Notes: a model not told the origin generated them from the letters alone. A stretch of 64,000 nt of DNA from Flaccisagitta enflata (GCA_965153355.1 OZ231127.1:18600001-18664000), one strand, 5' to 3'; numbered from the stretch's first letter, positions 37,132 through 49,479 are shown. Numbers and translations are program-made.

Positions 37132-37307
37132 CAAGGCCGGATACACGGCTACCCCAGTCGCGTGCGGGTGGGCAGGGGCCATATTTGAGGTCACTAGACC
37201 ATTTACGCAGTAGCAGTGGAGTAAAAAAAAAAAATAAGACGTGACCGACAAACCGACGGACGGACCGACAAAGCGGGTTGTAGAGTCGCGTGCACGCGAC
37301 TAAAAAA
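37132..37307 (-). mobile_element. Family A element, complete
   Basis: CAAGGCCGGATACACGGCTA, AGTCGCGTGCGGGTGGGCAG, GACCGACAAACCGACGGACG block, hairpin AGTCGCGTGCACGCGACT and A run. The hairpin loop is shortened to four bases (TGCA). Confidence 0.92.
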
Positions 37308-37632
37308 GATTTGCACCACACGATGAAGAAGTAGAAGATGGCGCATGCTTCTTTCTCTTGTGGTAGTTCTTTTTTTTTTTAGGATATTCGCACAGTGACA
37401 ATGGACATATCTTATGAACACATTGCAAACCAGAGCTGAATATTAACACCCAACAGGTGGTTGGAAGCTAGCTACTGCCCTTAAAATGCACAGACAGACT
37501 GAAAGACAGAATTATTACCAACCAACTAGCCAACCGACTAACAAAAAAACTTCTGCTATTGTACTTAGTGAGCTATACACGTATAGCTCAAAGCCACAGT
37601 ATGAGACATGCAATAAAAGGTCAACAATTTTT
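37308..37632. other. Unassigned sequence
   Basis: Nothing recognised. Confidence 0.4.
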
Positions 37633-38123
37633 AGTCGCGGACACGCGACTCTACACCTAGCCGTGTTGGTCGGTAGGTCGGTCGGTCCGTGGTGTTTTAG
37701 GTGTCATAGGTGGTTGGTGGGTGTTTGGTTGGCCTCTGGTCTGCATCGGGGGTCATTTTGGTCCACGGTGATGGTGTTTTAGGTGTCATAGGTGGTTGGT
37801 GGGTGTTTGGTTGGCCTCTGGTCTGCATCGGGGGTCATTTTGGTCCACGGTGATGGTGTTTTAGGTGTCATAGGTGGTTGGTGGGTGTTTGGTTGGCCTC
37901 TGGTCTGCATCGGGGGTCATTTTGGTCCACGGTGATGGTGTTTTAGGTGTCATAGGTGGTTGGTGGGTGTTTGGTTGGCCTCTGGTCTGCATCGGGGGTC
38001 ATTTTGGTCCACAGTGCGTCGGTCCATCCGTCAGTCTGTCACATTTTTGAATTTTGAGCGGTTTTCGCTTTACTGCTCCTGCCAAACCATCCACGACTGG
38101 ATTGCCGTGTATCCGGGCTAGTT
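37633..38123 (+). mobile_element. Family A/B element with an 82-bp tandem array inside
   Basis: Hairpin AGTCGCGGACACGCGACT, GTCGGTAGGTCGGTCGGTCC, then four copies of an unrelated 82-bp unit, then GTCGGTCCATCCGTCAGTC, core, and GCCGTGTATCCGGGCTAG. The array sits at the same place (inside the GTCC block) as the 90-bp array at 35133. Confidence 0.9.
37691..38018. repeat. 82-bp tandem array, four copies
   Basis: Unit starts at 37691, 37773, 37855 and 37937 (GGTGTTTTAGGTGTCATAGG). Copies appear identical apart from the last bases, which suggests recent amplification. Confidence 0.95.
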
Positions 38124-38285
38124 GTTTCCTAGAATTTTTTTGTTAAAAAACTTTTTTTCAAAATACTGTTGTATTTTCATAACTTTGTAAAATGCAAAAA
38201 TGCAAAATAACATATGCTCCCGCTTTATTCATACAAATCCAAACTATGTCTGAATTCAACATGGATAAATCAGTTTTGGTAGAAA

Positions 38286-38540
38286 CAGAGGTGTATAAGA
38301 TTGATTGATTCCCCCCCCCCCATAAAGCATTATAACAGCGTAGTTAAGGTTCAAATAGTATTAAATTGTGTTTTACCAATTAGCTTTTATGATTTGGTAC
38401 AACGAAAAGTTATATTTTCCCCAAATTTTACTTTTTTTTCTCTTTTTACCCCCTTTGATTTCCTCCCCCATCTTCAAAGTTTGATTCCCCCCCCCCCCCC
38501 CCCGCCGAGGGAGGGGGGAACTCAATTATATACAGGCCTG
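38286..38540 (-). mobile_element. hAT-like C-tract MITE, 255 bp
   Basis: The ends are CAGAGGTGTATAAGATTGAT and the inverse of CAGGCCTGTATATAATTGAG. Flanking 8-mers GGTAGAAA and GGTAAAAA (7 of 8 equal) fit a hAT duplication. It has long C tracts at both ends. Confidence 0.82.
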
Positions 38541-38687
38541 GGTAAAAATCATCTTCAAGTGCTGGAAGTAAATGTGGCGCCGGAAAAAAGGGTCAAAAGA
38601 AGTGAATTCAGGTCAGGTGAGCATCTGATGAGGCAACAGATTGACCTCAACCAAGAACAATCGCCGCAAAGCGAAAAGGTTTTTTTT

Positions 38688-39205
38688 AGTTGCGGACAAG
38701 CGACTCTTTAAGAAGGTTTGTCCAACTGTCCATCTGTTGGTTTGTCCAGCTGTCCGTCAATTCTACAGAAACGCCATTTTGGGTCACGGACTACCGACTC
38801 TATAAGTGGCTTTCTCCGACCTTCCATTGGTCCGTCTGTCGATCCATCCGCTGCCCGTTTGTCTGTCTGTCTGACCGCTGTGCGTCTGACCACTGTCCGT
38901 CTGACCGCTGTCCGGCGGTCTTTCCGCCAGTCGGGCAAACTCGCGTAGGAAAGTGAGAAAACGCGCATTTTGATGCCGCGGTTGTGACAGTTTGTGTTCA
39001 GGAGGAGAGGATGGAATTCATGCCCCTGCCCACTCATGCCACTGCCCACTCGTCCGCGAAGTTATTGTAACCTCGCGTTATTTGTTGGATGACATGAAGT
39101 CGGCCGATGTAGGAATTTCTGAGCATCACCGCCCCTGCCCATCCAAACTATGCCCATGCCTACCCGCATTACTGCCCATTGGTCGGGTGTCTGGCCTTAT
39201 TTTTC
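38688..39205 (+). mobile_element. Family B cluster, rearranged
   Basis: AGTTGCGGACAAGCGACT at 38688, a second partial hairpin and CTATAAGTGGCTTTCTCCG at about 38790, an inner GTCTGACCGCTGTCC array (38860-38920), and several CCCCTGCCCA core pieces to about 39205 (GGTGTCTGGCCTTAT). At least two elements are joined. Confidence 0.7.
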
Positions 39206-39317
39206 CATAAAACTCTTTTTTTTTTTCATCTAGATTGGAAACAATAGATACCACCTTTAAAAGAAAGAATTTGTCATTGGCCTTTGTGTCCGTCTGTGTC
39301 CAAACTGTCTATTAGCC

Positions 39318-39522
<205 letters not shown>

Positions 39523-39776
39523 TCTCCTTGCTTTACTCCCCCGAAATTATCATCTTGTTATGGTTTCCCAAGCAGAAAGACCTTTGAATTCCATCCTCGG
39601 GGATTTCTTTTATTGCCTCTCTTCCTCTTCCTCTTCCTCTTCCTCTTCTTCATCTTTCTCTTCTTTTTTTCATCTTCTTTCTCTCCTTTACTTTTTTCCT
39701 CCGATCTCCCTTTTTCTCGGCAGCCCTCACTTTTCTTTCCTTTCCCTTTTCTACCTTTTCCTGTTTCTACTATCTA

Positions 39777-40355
39777 GGAAAAAAGTATATCTACACCTTC
39801 TACCAAGGATATCTCCACTTCTAGAAATGCCAGATAGATTTTTAAAAAAAATAAACTTCGTCAAAAAATTTTCAAAATGAGTCTAATCTAGTTACTGCAT
39901 CTTAAACCGTTTAGAAACTACAAGTAAAAATATAAAAAACATTCATTTTGAAAATCAAGAAAATATAAAAAACAGCAGAATACAGAAATTATGAACACCT
40001 TGAAATCAACATAGCTCCGCTTCTAGAGCAGCTAGTACAATTTTTAAAAATACAAAATTATCTACATCAAAAAATCGAGAAGATGAACTCATCCTGGTTT
40101 CTGTGGTAATTTACATTTGGAAATAGCAGATATAAATATGAATTTCTTCCTAAATTGTAAATTTGCCTATAAGTGATAACACCATATCCACCATAATAGA
40201 TTGGAATGGCTTTGTATATTACTTCCAAATACTTTCACACAAATTTTTAGTTAAAAAACATGTTAATTGATATATTCTCACTTTTTGTATAATGATTAAA
40301 TGAATATCAAGTCTTTAAATCATATTGTATCCCAGGTGTAGATATACTTTTTTCC
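39777..40355. mobile_element. TA-flanked MITE, 579 bp
   Basis: The ends are GGAAAAAAGTATATCTACAC and its perfect inverse. TA lies at 39775-39776 and 40356-40357. The interior has two diverged direct copies of about 190-200 bases (words TCTCCACTTCTAGA near 39808 and GCTCCGCTTCTAGA near 40014). Non-coding. Probably Tc1/mariner type. Confidence 0.85.
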
Positions 40356-40422
40356 TAGGTAGTATATATGTTTCTCTACAGGCTAGGCTGTACTTGTGTT
40401 AACAAGACTTCAATTTCGTGTT

Positions 40423-40549
<127 letters not shown>

Positions 40550-41320
40550 TCTTATCTTGTCCTTCCTTTGTCCTTTTTTTACTGCTTTTGCATCGACAAT
40601 CAGTCAGGCGGAGTTCTTGATCGAACATGCATATTTTTTTTCCATCATTATTACGCTAAACCATTCTTTTCTATTCATTCCATTGATAAGCAACTACTTT
40701 GTTGCTTTGTGTATCGGTCCTGGAGAAAGATCTCTACGATTCTAGATTTTCCTGAACAATCACATGCTAAGTAATGTCGCTTTTATTCATCACGTCTTTT
40801 CATTTACAGAAAACGAATTGAGGAAACAACATTACTTTGATAACTTTTGCCAATGACAATTATGTTGGTAATTGCTGAATCTCTCGCGTTTGTCACTTTT
40901 TAAGACTTTCTAAAACCCTTCTAGTTGGGTTAGGTGCAGTGATTTGTATCACCGGTGGGGGCGATGGCCTTTTAGATCACCACTCAGTACATCCATACGC
41001 GTCGAATACAGCTCTTTAGTTTATTAGCTCACAATTAATTGACAACATAATCATTTAAACGATGTTTCGTCGCAATAAGAATGTTGCAACTATGCAATGC
41101 TTCGAGTGATTCTGTTTCATTTATGATTCAGTCATTTAGACGATTGTTAATCGTGCCCTCAAGTCACAACACGAAATCTCTCGCTGCATTTGAGAAAAGG
41201 TGACTCTCGGGTCTCGACGTTTACAAGCCTCACGACTCTCCTGATGTTAGTCTTCTATATCTATTGCATACATGTATGTACACTCACGCGGGCTCCCGTT
41301 CTTTCCCATACTCCTTTTTG
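40550..41320. other. Unassigned sequence
   Basis: No gene or repeat recognised. Confidence 0.4.
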
Positions 41321-41521
41321 GTCGTTAGCTGCAAGACTCTATAAGAAACGTTTTGATCCGTCCGTCAGTCCGTCGATCCGTCTGTTTGTCCATGGGTCGG
41401 TCATATCAATTTAGCTCGTTTTTCGTGTCACCCTTCCAGCTAAAGTGACTGTCTGACCTCCTACATCACTGCCCCTGCCCACTCTCAGAGAACACAGGTT
41501 GTCGTTAATCCGGCCTTGTTC
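41321..41521 (+). mobile_element. Family A/B element, diverged
   Basis: GTCGTTAGCTGCAAGACTC in hairpin position, GTCCGTCAGTCCGTCGATCC block, GCCCCTGCCCACTC, and TAATCCGGCCTTGTT at the end. A TC tract starts five bases later. Confidence 0.8.
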
Positions 41522-41522
41522 A

Positions 41523-41639
<117 letters not shown>

Positions 41640-41745
41640 TTCCCCCCTCTTTCTTTGCTCACAGAGGTGATTTAGAGAGAACAAGCGGAGATTGAGAATG
41701 AGCACCCGAGGGCTTTGAGAATATATGGAAAGGGAAGCTTCAGAT

Positions 41746-41779
<34 letters not shown>

Positions 41780-41809
41780 TCGAGGACGAGGACGAGGACG
41801 AGGACGAGA

Positions 41810-41849
<40 letters not shown>
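41746..41849. repeat. (GAGGAC)n hexanucleotide array
   Basis: About 17 units, reading Glu-Asp on plus and Arg-Pro on minus. No flanking coding support. Confidence 0.9.
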
Positions 41850-41965
41850 AAAGAAAGTGGAATCAGAAGTGTTTTGTGATGCAAGATTCATGACTAGGAC
41901 TATTGGAGTTATGCTTCATGATGGCGAAGGTTCAGTGGTTGGTTGACATGCGTAAAAGAACTCAG

Positions 41966-42029
41966 ACAGACGGACCGACCGATCGACCGACAGAGCAACG
42001 TGAAGAGTCGCGTGCACGCGACTAAGAAG
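41966..42029 (-). mobile_element. Family A fragment, hairpin end
   Basis: GACGGACCGACCGATCGACC block and hairpin AGTCGCGTGCACGCGACT. The core is absent. Confidence 0.75.
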
Positions 42030-42420
42030 CCAAATTTTAGTGATATCAACGCACTGCCATCTGTTTCCGAACGAAGAACCCGTACAGTCTAATCGTGATG
42101 TTGTCGTCACTAGAGACACGCCCTCACGCAACTGAGCCTCTGAAAAAGGCTCTGATAGACAGACAGACAGACGGAGACAAGCACTTTTTTGGAATTCGTG
42201 TTATTTGATGACATCAGGTGCTGAGCGTAATATGATTTTGATGGAGAAGGTCTTTTCTTTTATCACTGTTATATTCCTCGAATCTTTTTTCGACCTTTCA
42301 CATGAGTTTGGGATCTTTTTTGTCAAAATGGATGTTGCCTTTGGTGTGAATCTCTTTTGTCTATGAAATGGACTTGCAAAGTGCGTTAGTACTACTGTGA
42401 GGACTCGCAATGGTTAAGGT
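42030..42420. other. Unassigned sequence
   Basis: A short GACA run at about 42156-42175. No gene. Confidence 0.4.
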
Positions 42421-42496
42421 TTCCAAGTTAACTAGTTAATAGTTAACTAACTACAACTTTTGCTAGTGAACTAAGTAAAAAAATTTAAATTAAAAT

Positions 42497-42998
42497 CAAA
42501 ATAAAATTGGAATCAAAATCAAAATCAAAATCAAAATCAAAATCAAAATCAAAATCAAAATCAAAAAATCAAAATTAAAATTAAAATCAAAATTAAGATT
42601 AAGATCAAAATCAAAATCAAAATTGAAATTGAAATTGAAATTGAAATTGAAATTGAAATTGAAATTGAAATTGAATTGAAATTGAAATTGAAATTGAAAT
42701 TGAAATTGAAATTGAAACTGAAATTGAAATTGAAATTGAAATTGAAATTGAAATTGAAATTGAAATTGAAATTAAGATTAAAATAAAATTAGAATTTAAA
42801 TTAAAATTTAAATCAAGATCAAAATCAAAATCAGAATCAAAATCAAAATTGAAATAGAAATCGAATTGAAATTGAAATTGAAATTGAAATTGAAATTGAA
42901 ATTGAAATTGAAATTGAAATTGAAATTGAAATTGAAATTGAAATTGAAATTAAAATAGAAATAGAAATAGAAATAGAAATAGAAATTGAAATTAAAAT
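42497..42998. repeat. (AAATCA)n / (AAATTG)n hexanucleotide array, about 500 bp
   Basis: Blocks of AAAATC-type hexamers (42515-42620, 42810-42850) alternate with ATTGAA-type hexamers (42620-42770, 42868-42950) and AGAAAT near 42955. A single six-base frame with one or two point changes explains all blocks. Short TAGTTAAC-rich imperfect inverted sequence lies outside it on both sides (about 42428 and 43260). Confidence 0.92.
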
Positions 42999-43774
42999 TT
43001 TTACTTAAATAAATGCAATGTTTAAGTAAAATTATTAGTATTTTGATACAATTCATGAAGCAATCATTTTTTTGCAATTTTGCTTTTTGCTTTTTGCTTT
43101 AATGTTTATGGCAAAACATCTTCAGGTTTCCTATGTTTTCTTGATACAATCTTATACTTTTTATTCTTTTAGTAAAAAACTTTTTCTAAAAATCATATCA
43201 TTTACGGATAGAATGGGTGACTTTTCCATATTTTTCTGTGGAAATGTTTGACTTTTTTAACTAGTTGATTTATTTTAGTTAACAATAGGGGTTCTCAGAA
43301 TTGTAGCTAGATAACTATTGCTAGAATGTGGAACTATACATGCAGTACTCGACAACTTTTTACGTCGCATTTAACTGTGAGGATAAGTTTATAACTTGAT
43401 CGGTTGTGTACCTAGTTTCACCATTCGTGATGACTGAGCGTTATACGTCACAATACGATATTTCTATCACACTCATTTTTGAAATGACCGTCGCTTCAGG
43501 TAAATAATTCAAATCATCAAAAAAAAAAAGCATGACAAACACAAGAAGTAGCAAAGAAACAGAATGACTCTCTCTCTCCCCCCCCCCCCCGAAAAAAAAA
43601 AGCAACGAAAAAGAGGAAAAAGCCAAAAAGGGGAAAAAAGGCAAAATAGAAATAAGGGGCGAAAAAGATTTTGTTGGGATCTGAGAAAAAGGAGCCCGAA
43701 GCAATACCGCAAAATCCGAGGTCGACCAACAAAGTCAAAAGAATAATTTTGATTAATATTGCGAGCAAAACGGA

Positions 43775-44245
43775 GCGCTATCACCAAAATGGAGGAGAGG
43801 AAAGAGGGGGAGGGGAAGACGTGGGGTGGGTCGCCATCACCATAATGGAGGAGAGGAAGGGAGGGGGGGTTAAGACGAGGGGGGGGTCGCCATCACCAAA
43901 ATGGAGGAGAGGAAAGGGAGGGGGAGGTTCAGACGTGGGGTGGGTCGCTATCACCATAATGGAGGAGAGGAAAGTGGGGGAGGTTAAGACTTGGGGTGGG
44001 TCACCATCACCAAAATGGAGGAGAGGAAAGGGGTAGGTTAACATGTGGGGTAGGTCGCCATCACCAAAATAGAGAAGAGGAAAGGGGGGGGGGGTTAAGC
44101 CATAGGGTGGGTCGCCATCACGAAAATGGAGGAGAGGAAAGGGGGAGGTTAAGACGTGGGGTAGATCGCCATCACCAAAATGGAGGAGAGGGAAGGGGGG
44201 ATGTTAAGTCTTAAGACACGGGGTGGGTCGCCATCACCAAAATGG
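43775..44245. repeat. Minisatellite of about 56 bp, nine copies
   Basis: Unit ATCACCAAAATGGAGGAGAG ... GTTAAGACGTGGGGTGGGTC, starts about every 53-62 bases. Length differences come from the inner G tract. Alternate copies carry CATAATGG instead of CAAAATGG, hinting at a two-unit higher order on the left. Confidence 0.93.
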
Positions 44246-44564
44246 AGGAAGTTGGAGTGGTCCAAAAAAGGTGGACGGGAGCTGTGTGTAAGAAATACCG
44301 CAAACTAGTAATCCCAGTTAAGTGGATGGAACTACGTCAAACAGATAGTCGCTTGCGGGGGGAAGGGGGACGGAGGGGGCACTTTTCAGCAAGTTGGGGA
44401 TTACTTAATTGTATTCCTCACAAACCTATATCATTCTACCAACTGCCCAAATTTACCATGGTATTGATCTTGTCAGATGGTCATGAAACTTGGCAAACCT
44501 CATTTAAATGGTAAGTATTGACAGTGTGTAAAATAAGAAGGCTTTCTGAAAGATATTACCTCGC
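44246..44564. other. Unassigned sequence
   Basis: A 90-codon plus frame at 44242-44514 starts in the minisatellite and has no known motif. Confidence 0.4.
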
Positions 44565-44660
44565 GACCCAGACCCTCCTGGGCAGGGGCTCAATACAAAA
44601 GTGAGGCTGTAAAACCGACCGACCGACTGAAAAGTGGTTTATTGAGTCGCCTGCACATGA
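44565..44660 (-). mobile_element. Family A/B fragment, diverged
   Basis: TCCTGGGCAGGGGCTC, GACCGACCGACTG and GAGTCGCCTGCACATGAGG in family order. Ends are degraded. Confidence 0.55.
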
Positions 44661-44839
44661 GGAGTTTAGGGGCTGATCAAGAGCATTGGTTGGGATTCAA
44701 GGGAAGGGGGAGGGGCAATTTTGAATACAGTGGGTGATAGAGTTCCAATCTGACACCAACCTGAAGCCCCACTAGCAACCCGAGCGTGAAAGGCGGAACC
44801 CTTGTGTTGTCATAAATCGAAATCTTTTACCTAACCTCT

Positions 44840-44905
44840 GATCGTCTTAACGCCAAAGCAATGACTTAACCCCAAAGCAATGTCTTAACCCCAAAGCAAC
44901 GTCTT
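44840..44905. repeat. 22-bp tandem repeat, three copies
   Basis: GTCTTAACCCCAAAGCAA units, slightly diverged. Confidence 0.85.
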
Positions 44906-45251
44906 AAAACCCCTTTGAAAAATATCGAATGTCTCACTTTGGCCAATAACGCGTACAACGTGTTCGTGAATTATGTTTCTTCAACCAATAATGCATTTTT
45001 GGTTAATTCGGCTTTCAGCGTACAACGCTTAATCACTCTTTACTATCACTGCTACGCCATTAATGATGCGTTTTGTTTATATCTTGCAATGCCTTTACGA
45101 CACAGACAAAAATGAATCGCAGTCTCCCTCTCGCCCATGCTCGAATTTTTCGCCCCCAGTGAGCCATAAATTCCATATTCAAGCCCGTCGATCGTTCTTA
45201 TCCCTACAACCCAGCAATCGTACCCTCTCCTTCGGGCTTTAGCCACATTTC

Positions 45252-45585
45252 CAGGTGTGTATGAAGTTGAGTTCCCCCCCCCCTCACCGGGGGAGAATAA
45301 AATCAAAGGATTTGGAGATGGGGAAAAAATTCAAAAGCTTGACAAAAAGAAAAAAAGAAAAATTTTGAAGATTTAGCATTTTTGGTTGTGCCAATAGGTA
45401 AAATTTTTATTACAATATATTTGAACACTAAACCTATAACATACTGTTTGTTTTTGTTTTTTTTGTTTTTTGCTTCGTGGGGAAGAAAATCATAGATTTT
45501 GTGAAATGATGTGATGCGTTGCGGGGAAGAAAATCAAAGGCAGGGGGGAATAAAATCAAAAGCCGCTCAACTTTATACACCCCTG
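45252..45585 (+). mobile_element. hAT-like C-tract MITE, complete, 334 bp
   Basis: The ends are CAGGTGTGTATGAAGTTGAG and the inverse of CAGGGGTGTATAAAGTTGAG (18 of 20 equal). Exact 8-bp duplication CACATTTC at 45244-45251 and 45586-45593. The interior has a C tract near the left end and three GGGAAGAAAATC-like words. CAGG ends with 8-bp duplications are typical of hAT. This is the reference copy of the family in this window. Confidence 0.93.
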
Positions 45586-45593
45586 CACATTTC

Positions 45594-46032
45594 TCCTGGC
45601 ATTTGCACGCACTAAGTCCAGGGTCGTGCCTCAAAATACCAATTTTCTAACGTTTTACTCACAAAGTCTTCATTCTCCACCTTGCCGCACAACTCTCCCC
45701 CTTCGATTTGGTTTAACCCCCAGTCACCTTCTAAGTCGAGGGTCACTCTTTTAAACACCCTTCCCCCAAAACCCCATATCCTCCACATCCTTTTCTACAT
45801 GATACCTCCCTACCCTCGCCCCCCCCTCCCCCGCCCCTGAACCCATGTCTTGGTTTAACCCTCACTAAGTCGCGGGTAAGCTTGGCGTGTGGAATATTGA
45901 AAGTCGACCTGCGCGCCTCTTAAAACATCAAATAAACATCGGAAACAAAAGAGCAATTTCGCGGAGACCTGGGCCCCAAGGCGCTCTCTGCTCTCCGTCG
46001 AGACTTTCTTCTGTCTCATTCTTGCAATTATT
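45594..46032. other. Unassigned sequence
   Basis: C-rich in the middle (45700-45850). No gene recognised. Confidence 0.4.
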
Positions 46033-46170
46033 ATTTGCGGACTCGCGACTCTACACCTTGTCGTGTCGGTCCGTCCGTCACATTTCTGAATTGCTACCGG
46101 TTTTTGCGTTATTGCCATGCCTCTGCCCAACCGTCCGCGACTGTCCTGATTTGTATCTGGCCTTGTTTTG
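46033..46170 (+). mobile_element. Family B element, complete
   Basis: TTTGCGGACTCGCGACT hairpin, GTGTCGGTCCGTCCGTC, CCTCTGCCCAACCGTCCGCG and GTATCTGGCCTTGTT. The subterminal GTCCGCGACT (46133-46142) is the inverse of the hairpin's first ten bases in the GAC-loop class. Confidence 0.85.
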
Positions 46171-46337
46171 TTTTGTTTTCTCTCTCTTTTCTGACTGATA
46201 TCACTGCGTTTTGGCTTTTTGTGCTCCCCCTGTTTTCAGTTGGTATCAACTATCTACTTGTTACGTGTGTAGGTCTGGTTGAGGATTAGGGACAATTTTT
46301 ACATAACTGCTTTTACCCATATCATCAATATGTCAAA

Positions 46338-46390
46338 TTCATCACTGCCCCTGCCCACCCATACGCGTATAACCGGTCCTTTTTTTTCAA
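46338..46390 (+). mobile_element. Family A fragment, 3' part
   Basis: CTGCCCCTGCCCACCCATAC, then a shortened GTATAACCGGTCCT end. Confidence 0.6.
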
Positions 46391-46557
46391 ATCCCACCCG
46401 CTCTTCTTCCTTGACCTATCTTTCTGTCTGTCTCTGCTGCTGTCTATCTGTTTGTCTTCCGGTCTGTGTATTTGTTTGTCTATCTGACCGACTGCGTCTT
46501 AGTCTCTCGCTCATTCTCTCTGTTTTTTTTTTTCCTTTCTCTCTCTGTCTCTGTCTC

Positions 46558-47110
<553 letters not shown>

Positions 47111-47327
47111 GATAGTGAGGGCTCACAAGGCCCTCTTCCATATTTCTAAGTTTTGGTATAGTGAGGGATATAGTTCCACCTATCAGCCAGAAAGACAGGC
47201 AGACATTCACAGATAGGCGGTGATAGAGACTTATAACCGCGGGACAGATATATAGAGTGACAGACAGACGTAGACAGGAAGAAAGGGAAGCAAGGAGACA
47301 GGGACACATAAAGACAGTAAGAGACTG

Positions 47328-47331
<4 letters not shown>

Positions 47332-47366
<35 letters not shown>

Positions 47367-47367
47367 T

Positions 47368-47408
<41 letters not shown>
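47332..47408. repeat. (GACA)n array
   Basis: About 18 GACA units with one GATA. Confidence 0.95.
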
Positions 47409-48660
47409 GAGTAAGAGGACGCGCAGAATACAGCGAGAAGGACAAACAGACAGATAGACAGATAAAAACAGACAGACAGAAAGGCAGTCAGATAGACAGA
47501 CAGAAAGAGAGTCCGTCGATTGAGCTGTCGGTCTTTGCGAAATATGAGTCGTGGATTTATTTTCCGGTGGTGCTTATAAGAGAAACAAATTGAAAGATTT
47601 TCTTTCTTTCCTTTTTATTTATTTTTTATTTTTTTTATTTTTTCTTTTCTGCGATTTTTTATTTGTTTCATGTGTGTTGGCAGAAAGCAATTTCTGTATT
47701 CACTTCCGCGGGCGGAGAAATCACCCGAATGAATGAATAATATTTTCTACACCTTCGGGCCAACCAATAAAAAAAAGATCGCCGAAGAAATAAAAAGAGG
47801 AAGAAAAAAAAGGGGGAAATCAAATTCATATCTGAATAAATGGTGAAATGATGAAAAAAAAAATAGCTGAGAAAAATTGATATCGATGAATACAACTGAA
47901 ACTAGGTGGTGCGAATGAAGTGCTATCTAAAAAAAGACAATTACAGTCGCTGTTCACAATATTTCATGTTTATAGTTGATTCCGAGCATCCGGGGGCGCC
48001 CGAGAAACCAGGTGACAGTATCTTAACACATGTGCAAAAATTAGGCGGAAAAGGATTGTTTGACTGCTGTCAAAACCTATAAAAATCCCAAAATGAACTA
48101 ATGTGCCTTATTTCATGAATTTGGAATATTGGGCACGGCTTTAATGTCCTGCAGACCTTGTTTTATCATGATTTGCCAGTAAATCCTCAAGGGCAACAAT
48201 TACAGAAATGAATCTTTTCTTGATTTTATTCAAATGCATGTAGTTCAGGATTGACCATCCTATGGGGCAAAAACTGCGCACTTCCAGAGTCAGTTTACTT
48301 TTTGATACTCTACTCTACAAATATCTGACAAATTTGCTATTCTTTTTCCTCGCAGGGTGCTATAAATGCCTTCTAATGATGAGCAACTTTTGGAAGCATA
48401 AACATGGGAAAAATCGGCAACATTTTGACATCGCAATTATGACATAAGGGTTGAATTAGGCATTATATGAATCGAATTGAAATATAATTTTCTTACTACC
48501 CAAAAATACACCCTTGGTCAGTTTGTGGCCTACCCAAATTTTTAGGTGTAACCAATGCGGCAATATGCTACTCCCGCTAGACTTTCACTCCCGGCTATCT
48601 CTCCAGCCACTTCTGGCTTCTGACTCCTTTCTTCCCGGCACTTAGTCCATTCCTCTCCAC
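47409..48660. other. Unassigned sequence with one dispersed 30-mer
   Basis: A 30-base segment containing ACACATGTGCAAAAATTAGG at about 48022-48051 is found inverted and exact at about 55304-55333. No gene was recognised. Confidence 0.45.
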
Positions 48661-48663
48661 TTA

Positions 48664-49422
48664 CAGTATGATTTTTCTGAACTGTAACATAAGATGATAA
48701 CATAGCACAAAAAGTAGAAGAGCTAGCTATAATCTGAAAAAACCACTTGGAAGATATGAGTTTGCAGATCTTTGATGGTAAATCCCAAGGAATTTTTCTG
48801 TTATTTTGATCTGATTAACGCATATGAATAGAAGGGCAGATTCTGCCAAAAAAGGCTGTTTTGTTGTGATTGTCTTTCTGTAAATCGCTCCCATTTCTGA
48901 ACGGTTTGAGCTACGGATCCCAGATTGGTCTCAAATGAAAGATATTTTGATGTAGTTTTGAGAAAAAAAGAAAAAGCATTTTTTAAAGAGTTATCCGCAA
49001 ACATAAACGATTTTGTTGTTTCAGGAAAATTGTTTGCAGAATTGACTTTCAGTTAACCAAATGCATTCAAAACTCAAAAAAAGTCTGTCTATTGAGTTGT
49101 TCCCAAGAAGTACTTCAAAATAGCTTTCATTTGGGACCAATCTGGCATCTGTAGCTCAAACCGTTTGGAAATGAGAGCAATTTAAAGCAAAATAGTTCAG
49201 CCAATATTTCATCAATCTTTTCCATTTTTCCACATTTCTAAATTTCAATCCCAATTAACAAAGTAAGATAGATATCAATTTTCTTTCAAAAAAACCCTTA
49301 AAATCTCTTAGCAAATAACTGCAAACTCTCATCTTCTAAGAGCTTCTTTCAGAATTTGGCTAGCTTTTCTAGTTTTTGCACAATGTTCTCATCTTATGTT
49401 ACATTTGAAAAAAATCATACTG
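48664..49422. mobile_element. TA-flanked palindromic MITE, 759 bp
   Basis: The ends are CAGTATGATTTTT and its inverse, with TA at 48662-48663 and 49423-49424. The arms are inverted copies almost throughout (GTAACATAAGATGA, GAGTTTGCAG, CGGTTTGAGCTACG each have an inverse partner). The centre is near 49040. CAGTA ends with TA fit Tc1/mariner. Confidence 0.88.
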
Positions 49423-49479
49423 TATTTCCTCCAACTTCTCTCTTGCCACTCCCCAGACTCCTCTTCTGTAATTCCCGCC

